From the NCBI RefSeq assembly GCF_037908215.1, contig NZ_JBBLZC010000016.1, positions 41,401 through 105,400 of the forward strand: a stretch of 64,000 nt of DNA, in the 5' to 3' direction. The position numbers and the translations under genes were made by a program. Shown here piece by piece: positions 16,686-25,253 of the stretch; position 1 is the stretch's first letter, and the number at the start of each line of letters is the position of its first letter. The notes under the pieces are model-generated. The model saw only the letters and a list, made by a program, of their open reading frames with translations, did no database searches and was not told the DNA's origin. The DNA comes from Benzoatithermus flavus. Lineage in GTDB: Bacteria > Pseudomonadota > Alphaproteobacteria > Geminicoccales > Geminicoccaceae.

Positions 16686-17375
16686 TCACGAGCCGCAACT
16701 GCCGATGCCTTGGCCGGCATCGGGCTGCAGATAGCGCAGCACCGCCTCGACCGCCATCTGCCGCTGCGCGGCAGCATGCTCCGGCGCCGCCAGGTCACGG
16801 CCGAAGATGGCGCCCCAGGTGTGGCGGTTCGAGACCCGGTAGAAACACAACGAGCTGATCATCAGGTGCAGGTTCACCGGGTCCACCCCGGCGCGGAACA
16901 CACCTTCCCGCTCGCCACGCACGAGGAGCGCCTGCAGGATCGCGATCACTGCGGCGTTGCGCTCGGCGATCGCGGCCGAGCCGGCGATGTGGCGCGCTTC
17001 GTGGATGTTCTCCACGCTGACCAGACGCACCCACTCCGGGTGAGCGGCGTGATAGTCGAACGTGACCTCGACCAGCCGGCGCATGGCTTCCCTAGGCGGC
17101 AACTCCTCCAGCCGCAACGCCTGCTCGACATCGCGTATTCCACCATAGGCGGCCTCCAGCACCGCGGTGTAGAGGCCCTCCTTGCTGCCGAAATGGTAGT
17201 AGATCGCGGGCTTCGTCGTGCGGGTCCTGGCCGCGATCTCGTCCACGCGTGCACCGCTCAGCCCCTTCTCGGCGAACTCGGCCGTGGCCGCGGCGATGAT
17301 GTCGCCCCGCGTCCGCTCGACGTCGCGCGGGCGCCGTCGAGCCGCCGTCCTTGCCCGCGCTACCCTGTCCGACAT
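16686..17375 (-). CDS. TetR-family repressor, probably of quinate/shikimate genes
   Basis: A 229-residue TetR protein with an N-terminal helix-turn-helix (about 25-70; LSGARVDEIAARTRTTKPAIYYHFGSKE in outline) and a C-terminal ligand domain of the TetR_C type. The ATG at 17375 starts MSDRVARART; a frame extends further but crosses the operator-like palindrome at 17387-17402. A near-identical palindrome occurs at 21545-21560 upstream of the shikimate transporter, so this protein probably controls that operon and itself. It is clearly paralogous to the TetR at 27408-28085. The ligand is unknown; quinate, shikimate or dehydroshikimate are candidates. Confidence 0.8.
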   Translation of the reverse strand: MSDRVARARTAARRRPRDVERTRGDIIAAATAEFAEKGLSGARVDEIAARTRTTKPAIYYHFGSKEGLYTAVLEAAYGGIRDVEQALRLEELPPREAMRRLVEVTFDYHAAHPEWVRLVSVENIHEARHIAGSAAIAERNAAVIAILQALLVRGEREGVFRAGVDPVNLHLMISSLCFYRVSNRHTWGAIFGRDLAAPEHAAAQRQMAVEAVLRYLQPDAGQGIGSCGS

Positions 17376-17386
17376 GCACTGTTCCT

Positions 17387-17402
17387 TACCGTCTGGTAGG
17401 TA
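17387..17402. promoter_or_regulatory. TetR operator-like site 1
   Basis: TACCGTCTGGTAGGTA, 13 of 16 bases identical to the perfect palindrome at 21545-21560. It lies 11 bases before the tetR ATG (minus strand) and 134 before the divergent transporter, fitting repression of both. Confidence 0.6.
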
Positions 17403-17536
17403 TCTTACATGGCGAAGATAGGGCTGTCTCGGCAAGAGCGAGCCGTCGACACCTGCACGAAGCGCTGGATGTGCCGCCGGCACCGCCATGCTACCTCTCG
17501 GTGCCACCTGATGACCTGCCGGACGAGCGGCCCCTG

Positions 17537-18451
17537 ATGACGAACCGGAAACCGCCGATGCCGCAGCAGCGCGAGCGCCTGATCGGCATCGCCCTGCTGA
17601 TCGCCGCCGTCGCGTGCTTCGCTTGCCTGGACGCATCCGCGAAGTGGGTGAACCGGACGACCGACCCGATCCAGACCGCTGCGGTCCGTTATCTCGGCAG
17701 CTTCGTTCTGATCGGTGCCTGCTTCAATCCTTGGACCAGGCCCAAGATCCTGCGCTCGCGCAGCCCCGCGCTCCAGTGCGCCCGCGCCTCGTGCCTGGTG
17801 CTCGCCACGATCTGCGCCTTCTTCGCGCTGCGCTACCTGCGGCTCACCCAGGCGACCTCGATCACCTTCGCCTCGCCGCTGATCGTGGCGTTGATCGCCG
17901 GTCCGCTGCTCGGCGAGCGGATCGACGCCCGGCGGCTCGCGGCCGTCCTGGTCGGCTTTTTGGGCGTGCTCGTGATCACCCGCCCCGGCAGCGGCGGGTT
18001 TCACCCGGCCATGCTCCTGGCGGTGATCACGGCCTGCGCCAACGCGCTCTATGCCGTCACCACCCGCATCCTGGCGGCGCGCGATGCCAGCGAGACGACC
18101 CTGTTCTACACCGGGCTCGTCGGCTCCGTGGTCTTCCTGCCCAGCCTGCCCTTCGTCTGGACGACGCCGAGCTCAGCTCGGGTCTGGCTCGCGATGGTGG
18201 GTCTCGCCCTCTTCGGCGCGCTCGGGCACTGGCTGCTCATCCTGGCCCATGAACGCGCCCCGGCCTCGGTGCTGGCTCCCTTCTTCTATCTGCAGCTCCT
18301 GTGGGCGACGCTGCTGGGCCTCGTGGTGTTCGGCGAGCTGCCCGACCGCTGGACCCTCGCGGGTGGTGCGATCGTCATGGCCTCCGGTCTCTACCTGCTC
18401 CACCAGGAGCGCGCGAAGCGCAGGCTGCCGAACGCGGATGCGGCCATCTGA
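17537..18451 (+). CDS. EamA/DMT-family transporter
   Basis: A 304-residue membrane protein with about ten hydrophobic segments arranged as two EamA repeats (about 15-150 and 160-290), the drug/metabolite transporter layout. The ATG at 17537 gives a short charged N-terminus before the first membrane segment; upstream in-frame sequence is not transporter-like. It is divergent from the tetR gene with the operator between, so it may move a shikimate-pathway compound or a toxic intermediate. No substrate can be read from the sequence. Confidence 0.8.
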   Translation: MTNRKPPMPQQRERLIGIALLIAAVACFACLDASAKWVNRTTDPIQTAAVRYLGSFVLIGACFNPWTRPKILRSRSPALQCARASCLVLATICAFFALRYLRLTQATSITFASPLIVALIAGPLLGERIDARRLAAVLVGFLGVLVITRPGSGGFHPAMLLAVITACANALYAVTTRILAARDASETTLFYTGLVGSVVFLPSLPFVWTTPSSARVWLAMVGLALFGALGHWLLILAHERAPASVLAPFFYLQLLWATLLGLVVFGELPDRWTLAGGAIVMASGLYLLHQERAKRRLPNADAAI

Positions 18452-18460
18452 GGAGCCGCG

Positions 18461-18511
18461 GGAAAGCGAGGCTCGGAGCACTCTCCTGGCACCTGCCGAG
18501 CCTCGCTTTCC
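18461..18511. terminator. Strong two-way terminator hairpin
   Basis: A perfect 16-base inverted repeat: GGAAAGCGAGGCTCGG (18461-18476) and its complement at 18496-18511, around a 19-base loop. It starts 9 bases after the DMT transporter stop; the shikimate dehydrogenase converges from the other side and ends at 18634. Plus-strand reading after the stem gives TCTTTC. Confidence 0.75.
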
Positions 18512-18633
18512 TCTTTCAGCTCGACCGGCACCAGAAGCACCGTGATGACGTTGTGCCGGATCGAGCCGGCGCTCGTCCGGCAGCGGCGTGCACCAGCCCG
18601 TCTTGCTGGTTCTCCCGGTCGGACGGATCGCGC

Positions 18634-19467
18634 TCAGTACCTGATCTTGGCCAAGGCGCGCAGCTCGTCGGCGGTGGTGGTGGGAAAGCCGAAGAACTCG
18701 AGATAGGCAGGGATCTGCTCGAACAGCATGTCGGTGCCGACCTGGATCGGGCAGCCCTTCGCCCGCGCCGCCGCGAGGAACGGCGTGATCTCCTGCTTCA
18801 TCACCACCTCGCCCACGAACGTGCCGGAGTCGAGCCGCGCCACGTCGACCGGCAGCGGATCGCCTTCCCTCATGCCCAAGGGCGTGGCATTGACCACGAT
18901 CTCGTAGCCCGCGGGATCCTTGGAGCCGGTCGTGACCTCGAGCTCGGGGTAGTGCGCGCGCAGCCGTTCGCCCAGCGCTGCCGCGGCATCGGGGTTGGCG
19001 TCGAACAGGCCGATCGAGGCCAGTCCTGCTCCGGCCAGCGAGGCGGCGATCGCCGAGCCGACTCCGCCGCTGCCGACCACGAGCGCCCTGGCCCCCGCGA
19101 CCGACCGGCCCTTGCGCTCGATGCCGCGGACGAACCCGGCACCGTCGAACATGTCGCCCAGGAGCGAGCCGTCCGGGCGACGCAGGATCGCGTTGCAGGC
19201 ACCGGCGATCTTGACGGTCGTGGTGACCTCGTCGAGCAGGGCCACGGTCGTTACCTTGTGCGGCATGGTCACTAGCGCACCGCGGATGTTGGTCAGCCGG
19301 AACAGCGCCCTGAGCACGTCCGGGTAGTCCTCGGCCTTGACGCCCATCGGCACCACGACCGCGTCGATCCCGGCCTTCTCGAAATAGGGATTGTAGATCA
19401 TCGGCGCCTTGAACGTCTCGGTCGGATAACCGAGATGCGCGATCAGGGTCGTCGTGCCACGGATCAT
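18634..19467 (-). CDS. Shikimate/quinate dehydrogenase (AroE family, catabolic)
   Basis: A 277-residue NAD(P)-dependent dehydrogenase of the AroE family. It shows the substrate region (TLIAHLGYPTETFKAPMIYN; NIRGALVTMPHK with the catalytic lysine), the Rossmann loop VVGSGGVGSA near 130 and VVNATPLGM. The substrate loop TLIAHLGYP departs from the SxS signature of biosynthetic AroE, and the gene lies with a shikimate-type transporter and a dehydroshikimate dehydratase, so it more likely oxidises shikimate or quinate for growth. It ends close to the strong terminator at 18461-18511. Confidence 0.83.
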   Translation of the reverse strand: MIRGTTTLIAHLGYPTETFKAPMIYNPYFEKAGIDAVVVPMGVKAEDYPDVLRALFRLTNIRGALVTMPHKVTTVALLDEVTTTVKIAGACNAILRRPDGSLLGDMFDGAGFVRGIERKGRSVAGARALVVGSGGVGSAIAASLAGAGLASIGLFDANPDAAAALGERLRAHYPELEVTTGSKDPAGYEIVVNATPLGMREGDPLPVDVARLDSGTFVGEVVMKQEITPFLAAARAKGCPIQVGTDMLFEQIPAYLEFFGFPTTTADELRALAKIRY

Positions 19468-19659
19468 CCTCGCCTCCAGATATTTCGCTCGGTCGCTGCC
19501 GCTTGCCGATCCGCCGTCTCCCCATCAGGGCATCCAACGGTGCAAGATCGAGCCCATGGGCCGTGGCAGCGCCGGCGGAGCGCCGCCGGTGTCAGAACCC
19601 ACGGGTCGTTCACGACCGAGCAGGTCCGCGTTGGACTGCAGCCTTCTCTCTTCATCCGT

Positions 19660-21072
19660 TCACGCCTGACGGTGCGCCGGCCTGGCCTGGGCAAGGCTCT
19701 GCGCCCGCATCGCATCATATTCCTTCTTGCCGACCGGAACGGCGTCGGGATGACCGAGGTCGTTCATGTGGACCCGGTAGGTCTCCCGAGCGCTCCAGGC
19801 CGCGGCCGCCGCGATGAGCGTCACCCCAAAGGTCAGCATCCCGATCGTGAGCGGGATGTTGGTCGAGCCGGGAGGTGCTACGGCCGCGAAGAGGGCCGGA
19901 AGCAGGGCCGTGATGGTCGTGCCGACGTTCTGAGCGATGGCCATCGCCGAGACCCGGGTCCGGGTCGAGAACAGCTCGGGGTAGAAGCTCGGGAAGACGG
20001 CATTGTAGCCCTGATAGACGATGCCCCACATCAGGAGCGAGACGACGATCGCCAGCGGCACGTTGTGGATGCTGATGGCGTAGAGATAGAAGAACGAGAG
20101 CAGCCCCGAGGCGAGCGCACCGACGATGATCGGAGGCCGACGACCGATCAGGTCCGACAGGTTGCCGACATAGGGAATGACGACCACGGCCACGATGTTC
20201 CCCAGGATAGGAATCCAGAGATAGACGTCCTTGTGAAAGCCGATCCCGTATGCCGCCTGGACCGCATAGGCTGCGCCGAAGATCGAGGTCACCACCGGGA
20301 TGACGTTCATCAGGGCCATGCAGACGACCCGCAGCATGTCCTGCCAGCTGCTTCTGAAGGCCTCGACGATCGGCGCCTTCGGCACCTCGCCGTGCTCGCT
20401 CTCCTCGGCGAAGGCCGGGGTCTCCGCGACCTCGCGGCGGATGATGTAGCCCGCGACGATGACGACGAAGCTGAGCAGGAAGGGGATCCGCCAGCCCCAA
20501 CTGTTGAACGCCTGCTCGGGCATGTAGTGCGCGAGTGGCAGGAAGACCGCGGCGGCCAGGATCTGCCCGGCCTGCACGCCCTGAAGCGTGAAGCTGGCGT
20601 AGAAGCCGCGCCGGCCGAACGGGGCATGCTCGAGGATCATCGAGCTGGCGCCGGAAATCTCTCCAGCGACCGCGAAGCCTTGGATGAGACGCAGGATCAC
20701 GAGCAGCACCGGGGCAAGAATGCCGACCTGCTGGTAGGTGGGCAGGAGCCCGACGGCCATCGTCGAGAAGCCCATGAGGAACATGCACAAGATCAGCACC
20801 GTCTTGCGGCCGTGGGTGTCGCCCCAGTGGCCGAGGACGAAAGCACCGATGGGCCGGGCGACGTAGCCGACCCCGTAGGTCGCCAGAGATGCGACGATGG
20901 CGACGGTAGGATCGCTCGAAGGAAAGAAGATCTGGGGGAAGATCAGGGACGCCGCCGTGGCATAGATGAAGAAGTCGTAGTACTCCAGCGCCGAGCCGAT
21001 CCAGCCGCTGGCAGCCGCCTTCTTCGTCTGATGTACGCCGTGGGGCTCATGCTCCATGAGCAGGGTCGCCAT
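19660..21072 (-). CDS. MFS transporter, metabolite:H+ symporter (ShiA-like)
   Basis: A 470-residue MFS protein of the MHS group with 12 predicted membrane segments. Diagnostic features are SALEYYDFFIYATAA in segment 1, GHWGDTHGRKTVL after segment 2, and LRLIQGFAVAGEISGA in segment 4. ShiA is the shikimate symporter of this group and the adjacent shikimate dehydrogenase (192 bases downstream) supports that role. The ATG at 21072 (MATLLMEHEP) is preferred over the frame start at 21141, which adds a charged segment not typical of the family. Confidence 0.82.
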   Translation of the reverse strand: MATLLMEHEPHGVHQTKKAAASGWIGSALEYYDFFIYATAASLIFPQIFFPSSDPTVAIVASLATYGVGYVARPIGAFVLGHWGDTHGRKTVLILCMFLMGFSTMAVGLLPTYQQVGILAPVLLVILRLIQGFAVAGEISGASSMILEHAPFGRRGFYASFTLQGVQAGQILAAAVFLPLAHYMPEQAFNSWGWRIPFLLSFVVIVAGYIIRREVAETPAFAEESEHGEVPKAPIVEAFRSSWQDMLRVVCMALMNVIPVVTSIFGAAYAVQAAYGIGFHKDVYLWIPILGNIVAVVVIPYVGNLSDLIGRRPPIIVGALASGLLSFFYLYAISIHNVPLAIVVSLLMWGIVYQGYNAVFPSFYPELFSTRTRVSAMAIAQNVGTTITALLPALFAAVAPPGSTNIPLTIGMLTFGVTLIAAAAAWSARETYRVHMNDLGHPDAVPVGKKEYDAMRAQSLAQARPAHRQA

Positions 21073-21697
21073 TCGTGCCTCCTCTGGCCTTGATGGGTCG
21101 AGTCCACGTGCCGGTGTTTCCGGCTCATCCTGCCCGATCACGGCGCTGCCACCATCCGTGACAATGCAGGAAAAGTTGCTTCTGTGCCGGCCGGCTCCGA
21201 GCAGAATGCGAAGTCGCTGCTTCCGTTACGGTCTGCCGGACGACAACTTCGATCCCGAGGCGCCAAGATCAAACGTGTGATCGTCGTCACATTGGCAGAT
21301 GGAAGAAAACATTCGAGGATAAAGCCGGCGCCGCGGTCGAGCGGCAGACGAAGATCACGGCACCGATGAAGCCGGTGAACGGCCGCTCTGGTAGCGGATG
21401 ACCGGGGCACCTCACCCGGCCCAATGTCCGTTGAACCAAGGCAGCGACCGACCGGAGGAGGGAGATCAGCACCGTGTCTCGCCTGTGGCGAGCAGGTGCA
21501 TGCATCGGCCTCCCCCGCAGACTGTTACTGCTTGCCGCATAAGCTACCTACTAGTAGGTATATGTCAAGAGGTCTGTTCGGTGCGAATGGCCGGCGACGG
21601 CTTCCCTGCCCCTTTCGAGGGGTCCGCTCCTGGTCTGGCACCACGAGCGGCACCCCGAACCGGTCTATCGCGAGCCGCCGTCCCCGTCGCTATCGGC
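21073..21697. other. Intergenic region without a gene, holding TetR site 2
   Basis: No convincing gene lies in these 625 bases between the quiC-like stop and the start of the shiA-like transporter. It contains the perfect TetR palindrome at 21545-21560 and should hold the promoter of the minus-strand transporter-shikimate dehydrogenase unit. Short frames here have no recognisable motif. Confidence 0.6.
21545..21560. promoter_or_regulatory. TetR operator-like site 2, perfect 16-base palindrome
   Basis: TACCTACTAGTAGGTA is its own reverse complement and is followed by TATG as in site 1 (TATC). It lies 473 bases upstream of the shiA-like ATG and just below the quiC-like stop. The match to 17387-17402, next to the tetR gene, suggests the same repressor binds both. 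Confidence 0.65.
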
Positions 21698-23635
21698 TCA
21701 GGTCAGCGCTGCCAGCGTGCGGAACCGCGAGCCCGCCTGCATCTGTGCCTGCGCCGCCAGCCGGACCGGCGCGTTGGCGGCCCCGAAGCCGTCATAGCCG
21801 TGCCGCCGCTCGACCAGCTCGAACGCGAACCGGTCCTCGAACGGCTCGGTATAGAGCTGGAAGAACTCGCCGCCGCCGGCGTCGCGATCGTAGAGGATGT
21901 TCGCGGCCGCGAGCCGGTCGACGAATTCCTGCTCCAGGCCGAACTTGGCGGCGAGATCGTCGTAATAGTTGGCCGGAATCCGCAAGACGGCCGCACCCCG
22001 GCGCTTGAGTTCGGCCGCGGCCGCGAAGATGTCCGCGGTCGCGAGCGCTATGTGCTGCACACCGGCACCGCTGTAGGCCGAGACCGAGCGTGCGGTCGCC
22101 GTGTTCCGGCTCTGCGAGATGTTGAGCGGAAAGCGGACCGAGCCGTCGGGGCTGCGCACCGCCCGGCTGCGCACGAGCCCGTAAGGGTCGGGCAGGTCGA
22201 ACACGCTCTCGGCCTCGAACCCGAGCACCGCCTTGAAGAACAGCACCCAGCTATCGAACTGCCCATCGGGCACCGCCAAGGAAATGTGGTCGATCCGGGA
22301 AAGCCCGGCCGGGTTCGCGCCGCCACCAGAGGCCAGCGCGAACTCGCGCTCGTAGAGCACGGGTGCTATCTGGCTGCGATCGACGAGATAGACCAGGCTG
22401 CCATCGGGTGCCCGCACCGCCGGGATCAGGAACTCGTTCGGCCCGATCCGGCCTTCGTAGGGCTGGCAGCGATAGAGCCGCGCCCGGTTCAGGACCTGGC
22501 TCGCGTTCTCGACCTCGAGGCCCACCGCACAGGCCGAGGGGCCGTGCACGAGGAAGTAGGCCTGCGCGAAGGATTCGCCCTCGGCGTTGAGCGCCAGGTT
22601 CACCCCGCCCTGACGAAAGAGCGTCACGTTCTTCGAACGGTGCCGGCCAGCCGCGGCGAAGCCCAAGCGCTCGAGCCAGGCCGCGAGCCGGGCCATCGCC
22701 GCCTCGTCCACGGCGAACTCGACGAAGCCGAAGCTCATGGACGGGCTCGGCGGCGGTGCCGCGAACAGATCGACCGGTGGCGTCGAGAACGCCACCTTGT
22801 CCGATGCAGGGGGCGCCAGGCGCTCGCGCGTCCGCTCCTCGAGGTAGAGGAGCGAGCGCATGGCGTCGACCGCGGTCTGTCGTGCCGGGGCGGCGCGGAA
22901 ATCGTCGTTGAACACCTCGAGCGAGAGCGGGCCGCCATAGCCGGCCGCGAGGACGGGGGCGAGGAAGCCCGCGACGTCGAACTCGCCCTGGCCGGGAAAA
23001 CAGCGGAAATGGCGACTCCAGGACAGCACGTCCATCTCGAGCCTGGGCGCGTCGGCGATCTGGACGAAGACGATGCGATCGCCCGGCACCATGGTCGCGA
23101 TCTCGCGCGTGTCGTCGCCGAGTGCGAGCGTGTGGAAGCTGTCCAGGATCAGGCCCAGATTCGGCTGCGCCACCGTATCGACGATGCGCCACGCGTGCTT
23201 CCAGGTACGCACGTGCCGGCCCCAGGCGAGCGCCTCGTAGCCGATCTTGATGCCGCGGCGCGCAGCGCGCTCTGCCAGGCGCGCCAGATCCTCGATCGCG
23301 ACCGCATCGTCCTGGATGGTATCCGGCGCCACGTTGCTGCACAGGAGCAGCGTGCGCACGCCCAGCTCCTCCATCAGGTCGAACTTGTGCTCGGCCCGAT
23401 CGAGGTTGCGCTGCAGCCGGTCGCGCGGCACCGCCTCGAAGTCGCGGAACGGCTGGAACAGCATGATCTCGAGGCCGAGATCGGCCGCGAGCTGCCGTAC
23501 GTCCTCGGGCGAGCCGCCGAAATAGAGGAGATCGGCCTCGAAGATCTCGACCCCGTCGAAGCGGGCACTGGCCGCGGCCTCGAGCTTCTCGGGCAGCGTG
23601 CCGCTCAAGGAGACGGTGGCGATGGCGTGGAGCAT
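21698..23635 (-). CDS. quiC: 3-Dehydroshikimate dehydratase, two-domain QuiC type
   Basis: A 645-residue fusion: an N-terminal xylose-isomerase-like TIM barrel (about 1-285) and a C-terminal pair of VOC/4-hydroxyphenylpyruvate-dioxygenase-like domains (about 300-630). This is the bacterial QuiC layout that turns 3-dehydroshikimate into protocatechuate; the barrel carries the metal ligands (candidates in KIGYEALAWG, LILDSFHTL and LSLEVFNDD). The VOC part retains SRIDHISLAV, VQHIALAT and FFQLYTEPF. The product feeds pcaHG at 33.5-34.8 kb. It lies beyond TetR site 2, so it may share that control only if transcribed with the upstream module. Confidence 0.9.
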   Translation of the reverse strand: MLHAIATVSLSGTLPEKLEAAASARFDGVEIFEADLLYFGGSPEDVRQLAADLGLEIMLFQPFRDFEAVPRDRLQRNLDRAEHKFDLMEELGVRTLLLCSNVAPDTIQDDAVAIEDLARLAERAARRGIKIGYEALAWGRHVRTWKHAWRIVDTVAQPNLGLILDSFHTLALGDDTREIATMVPGDRIVFVQIADAPRLEMDVLSWSRHFRCFPGQGEFDVAGFLAPVLAAGYGGPLSLEVFNDDFRAAPARQTAVDAMRSLLYLEERTRERLAPPASDKVAFSTPPVDLFAAPPPSPSMSFGFVEFAVDEAAMARLAAWLERLGFAAAGRHRSKNVTLFRQGGVNLALNAEGESFAQAYFLVHGPSACAVGLEVENASQVLNRARLYRCQPYEGRIGPNEFLIPAVRAPDGSLVYLVDRSQIAPVLYEREFALASGGGANPAGLSRIDHISLAVPDGQFDSWVLFFKAVLGFEAESVFDLPDPYGLVRSRAVRSPDGSVRFPLNISQSRNTATARSVSAYSGAGVQHIALATADIFAAAAELKRRGAAVLRIPANYYDDLAAKFGLEQEFVDRLAAANILYDRDAGGGEFFQLYTEPFEDRFAFELVERRHGYDGFGAANAPVRLAAQAQMQAGSRFRTLAALT

Positions 23636-23692
23636 GGACGTGGTCCCGGAGATGGGGGCGATCAGGCCGGCGACGGCTCTCCTAGCCTTCGG

Positions 23693-24115
23693 TCAGTGAC
23701 AGACCAGAACCGGTATCTTGCAATGGGTGAGAACGTGCACGGTTTCGCTGCCGAGCGACAGGCCTCTGATGCCGCGCCGCCCGTGCGAGGCCATACAGAT
23801 CAGATCACAGCCTTTAGCGGTCGCCGTCCGGATGACCGCCGCGTAGGGTGCTTCGGCCTGGACATAGAAGCATTCATGCGGCACCTGCTGTCGCCTCGCC
23901 TCTTCGGCGATCACCTGCACGAAGCTCTCGGCCGCCGCGACCGGCTCGATCCCTCTGCTCGCAGCCTTGCCGATACCGGCGGCCACCGGTGATTCCACCA
24001 CCACGCTGAGGCCGGTCACCCGCGCCTCCAGCGCCTTGGCGAGCTGGACCCCGGTCCGGATGGCCTTTCGCGACAGCGCCGAGCCATCGGTCGGCAGCAG
24101 GATGTGCTTGTACAT
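23693..24115 (-). CDS. Universal stress protein (UspA family)
   Basis: A 140-residue single-domain Usp protein: MYKHILLPTDGS at the N-terminus and the C-terminal nucleotide-binding run MASHGRRGIRGLSLGSE. It follows the TRAP periplasmic gene by 69 bases on the same strand. A Usp gene next to TRAP transporter genes is known from ectoine transporters (TeaD next to TeaABC), where it tunes uptake; a similar role is possible here. Confidence 0.9.
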   Translation of the reverse strand: MYKHILLPTDGSALSRKAIRTGVQLAKALEARVTGLSVVVESPVAAGIGKAASRGIEPVAAAESFVQVIAEEARRQQVPHECFYVQAEAPYAAVIRTATAKGCDLICMASHGRRGIRGLSLGSETVHVLTHCKIPVLVCH

Positions 24116-24136
24116 GTCGCCTACCTCGGATGATGC

Positions 24137-24172
24137 GCGACGACGGCGACCGCCAACAGCCGCCGTCCTCGC
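24137..24172 (-). terminator. Hairpin between dctP-like gene and usp
   Basis: GCGA-C-GACGGCG (24137-24148) pairs with CGCCGTC-C-TCGC (24161-24172), eleven pairs with one mismatch around a 12-base loop. It lies 12 bases after the stop of the TRAP binding-protein gene. There is no T-run, so partial termination or RNA protection before usp is more likely than full termination. Confidence 0.4.
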
Positions 24173-24184
24173 TCCGGCGCCGGT

Positions 24185-25207
24185 TCAGTTCTGCGCGCGC
24201 AGCTTCTTGAGCTCGGCCTGGACCTCCTGCACGAGGGGCTCGCCGATGGTCTGGTTGTGCTTCGCGATCACAGGTGCGAGCGTCTCCCTGATCTTCTCGA
24301 ACTCGGCCTCGGGCAGGGTGTCGATCTGCATCCCATGGGCCTTCAGGTTCTCGACCGCCTTGGCCGCGGCCTCGCGGCTCACCTTGCGCTGGTAGTCGCG
24401 CGCTTCCACGGCCGCGTCCTGCAAGAGCTTCTGCTCGTCGGCGTTGAGCTTGTCCCAGAACTTCTTGCTCACCAGCACGATCTGCGGGTTGTAGACGTGC
24501 CGCGTCTCGGTCGCGTACTTCTGCACCTCGTAGAACTTCGAGGTCTCGATCAGCGTGAACGGGTTCTCCTGGCCGTCCACGGTCCCGGTCTCGAGGGCCG
24601 TGTAGAGCTCGGGGAACGGCAGCGGCACGGCGTTCGCACCCAGCGCGTTGAAGGTGTCGATGAAGATCGGCGACTGCAGCGTGCGGATCTTGAGGCCGGC
24701 GATGTCGGCGGCCTTGGTGACCGGATGGCGGTTGTTGGTGAGATTACGGAAGCCCAGCTCCCAGTAGGCCAGGCCCACGAGCCCCTTCTCGGGCAGCATC
24801 CCGGCCAGGCGCTGGCCGATCGGGCCGTCCATGATGGCGTCGGCCTCCTCGGGCTTGGCGAACAGGAACGGCAGGTCGACGACCGCGAACTCCTTGACGT
24901 TGCCCGAGAGCAGGCCTGCGTTCATCACCGACATTTCGATGGTGCCGCCCTGCAGCGCCGAGATGGTCTGCACATCGCCGCCGAGCGTGCCGCCCGGGAA
25001 CAGCTTCACGCTGATCTTGCCGCCGCTCTTCTGCTCGACCAGCTCGGCGAACTTCTCCATCCCCATGACCTGGGGATGGCCCTTCTGGTTCTGGGCCGCG
25101 AATTTGATCCGGTGCGAGCCGATCTCGGCCGCCTCGCCGGCGCCGGCGAGGAGCAGCATGGCGGGCAGGGCGAGGCTGAGAAGGGCTTTCTGCAGACGGT
25201 TGGGCAT
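24185..25207 (-). CDS. dctP: TRAP transporter periplasmic binding protein (DctP family)
   Basis: A 340-residue extracytoplasmic solute receptor. It has a signal peptide (positive MPNRLQK, hydrophobic core to about 23, likely cut after GEA) and the mature DctP fold. The carboxylate-binding arginine is expected in GLKIRTLQSP near residue 172, and PFPELYTALETGTVDGQENP is the family signature. It supplies an organic acid to DctQM. The substrate cannot be read; the location between quinate and 4-hydroxybenzoate genes suggests an aromatic or alicyclic acid, although a TRAP-Usp pairing is also seen for ectoines. Confidence 0.9.
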   Translation of the reverse strand: MPNRLQKALLSLALPAMLLLAGAGEAAEIGSHRIKFAAQNQKGHPQVMGMEKFAELVEQKSGGKISVKLFPGGTLGGDVQTISALQGGTIEMSVMNAGLLSGNVKEFAVVDLPFLFAKPEEADAIMDGPIGQRLAGMLPEKGLVGLAYWELGFRNLTNNRHPVTKAADIAGLKIRTLQSPIFIDTFNALGANAVPLPFPELYTALETGTVDGQENPFTLIETSKFYEVQKYATETRHVYNPQIVLVSKKFWDKLNADEQKLLQDAAVEARDYQRKVSREAAAKAVENLKAHGMQIDTLPEAEFEKIRETLAPVIAKHNQTIGEPLVQEVQAELKKLRAQN

Positions 25208-25253
25208 GAATTCACTCCCTGATGGACGATGGTGAGCCGAGAGCCGCGCCCGC

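Noticed and set aside
21398..23992. Long plus-strand frame across the quiC-like gene
   Set aside because: Composition is His/Arg/Gly-rich without domains; the minus-strand frame is a clear two-domain dehydratase.
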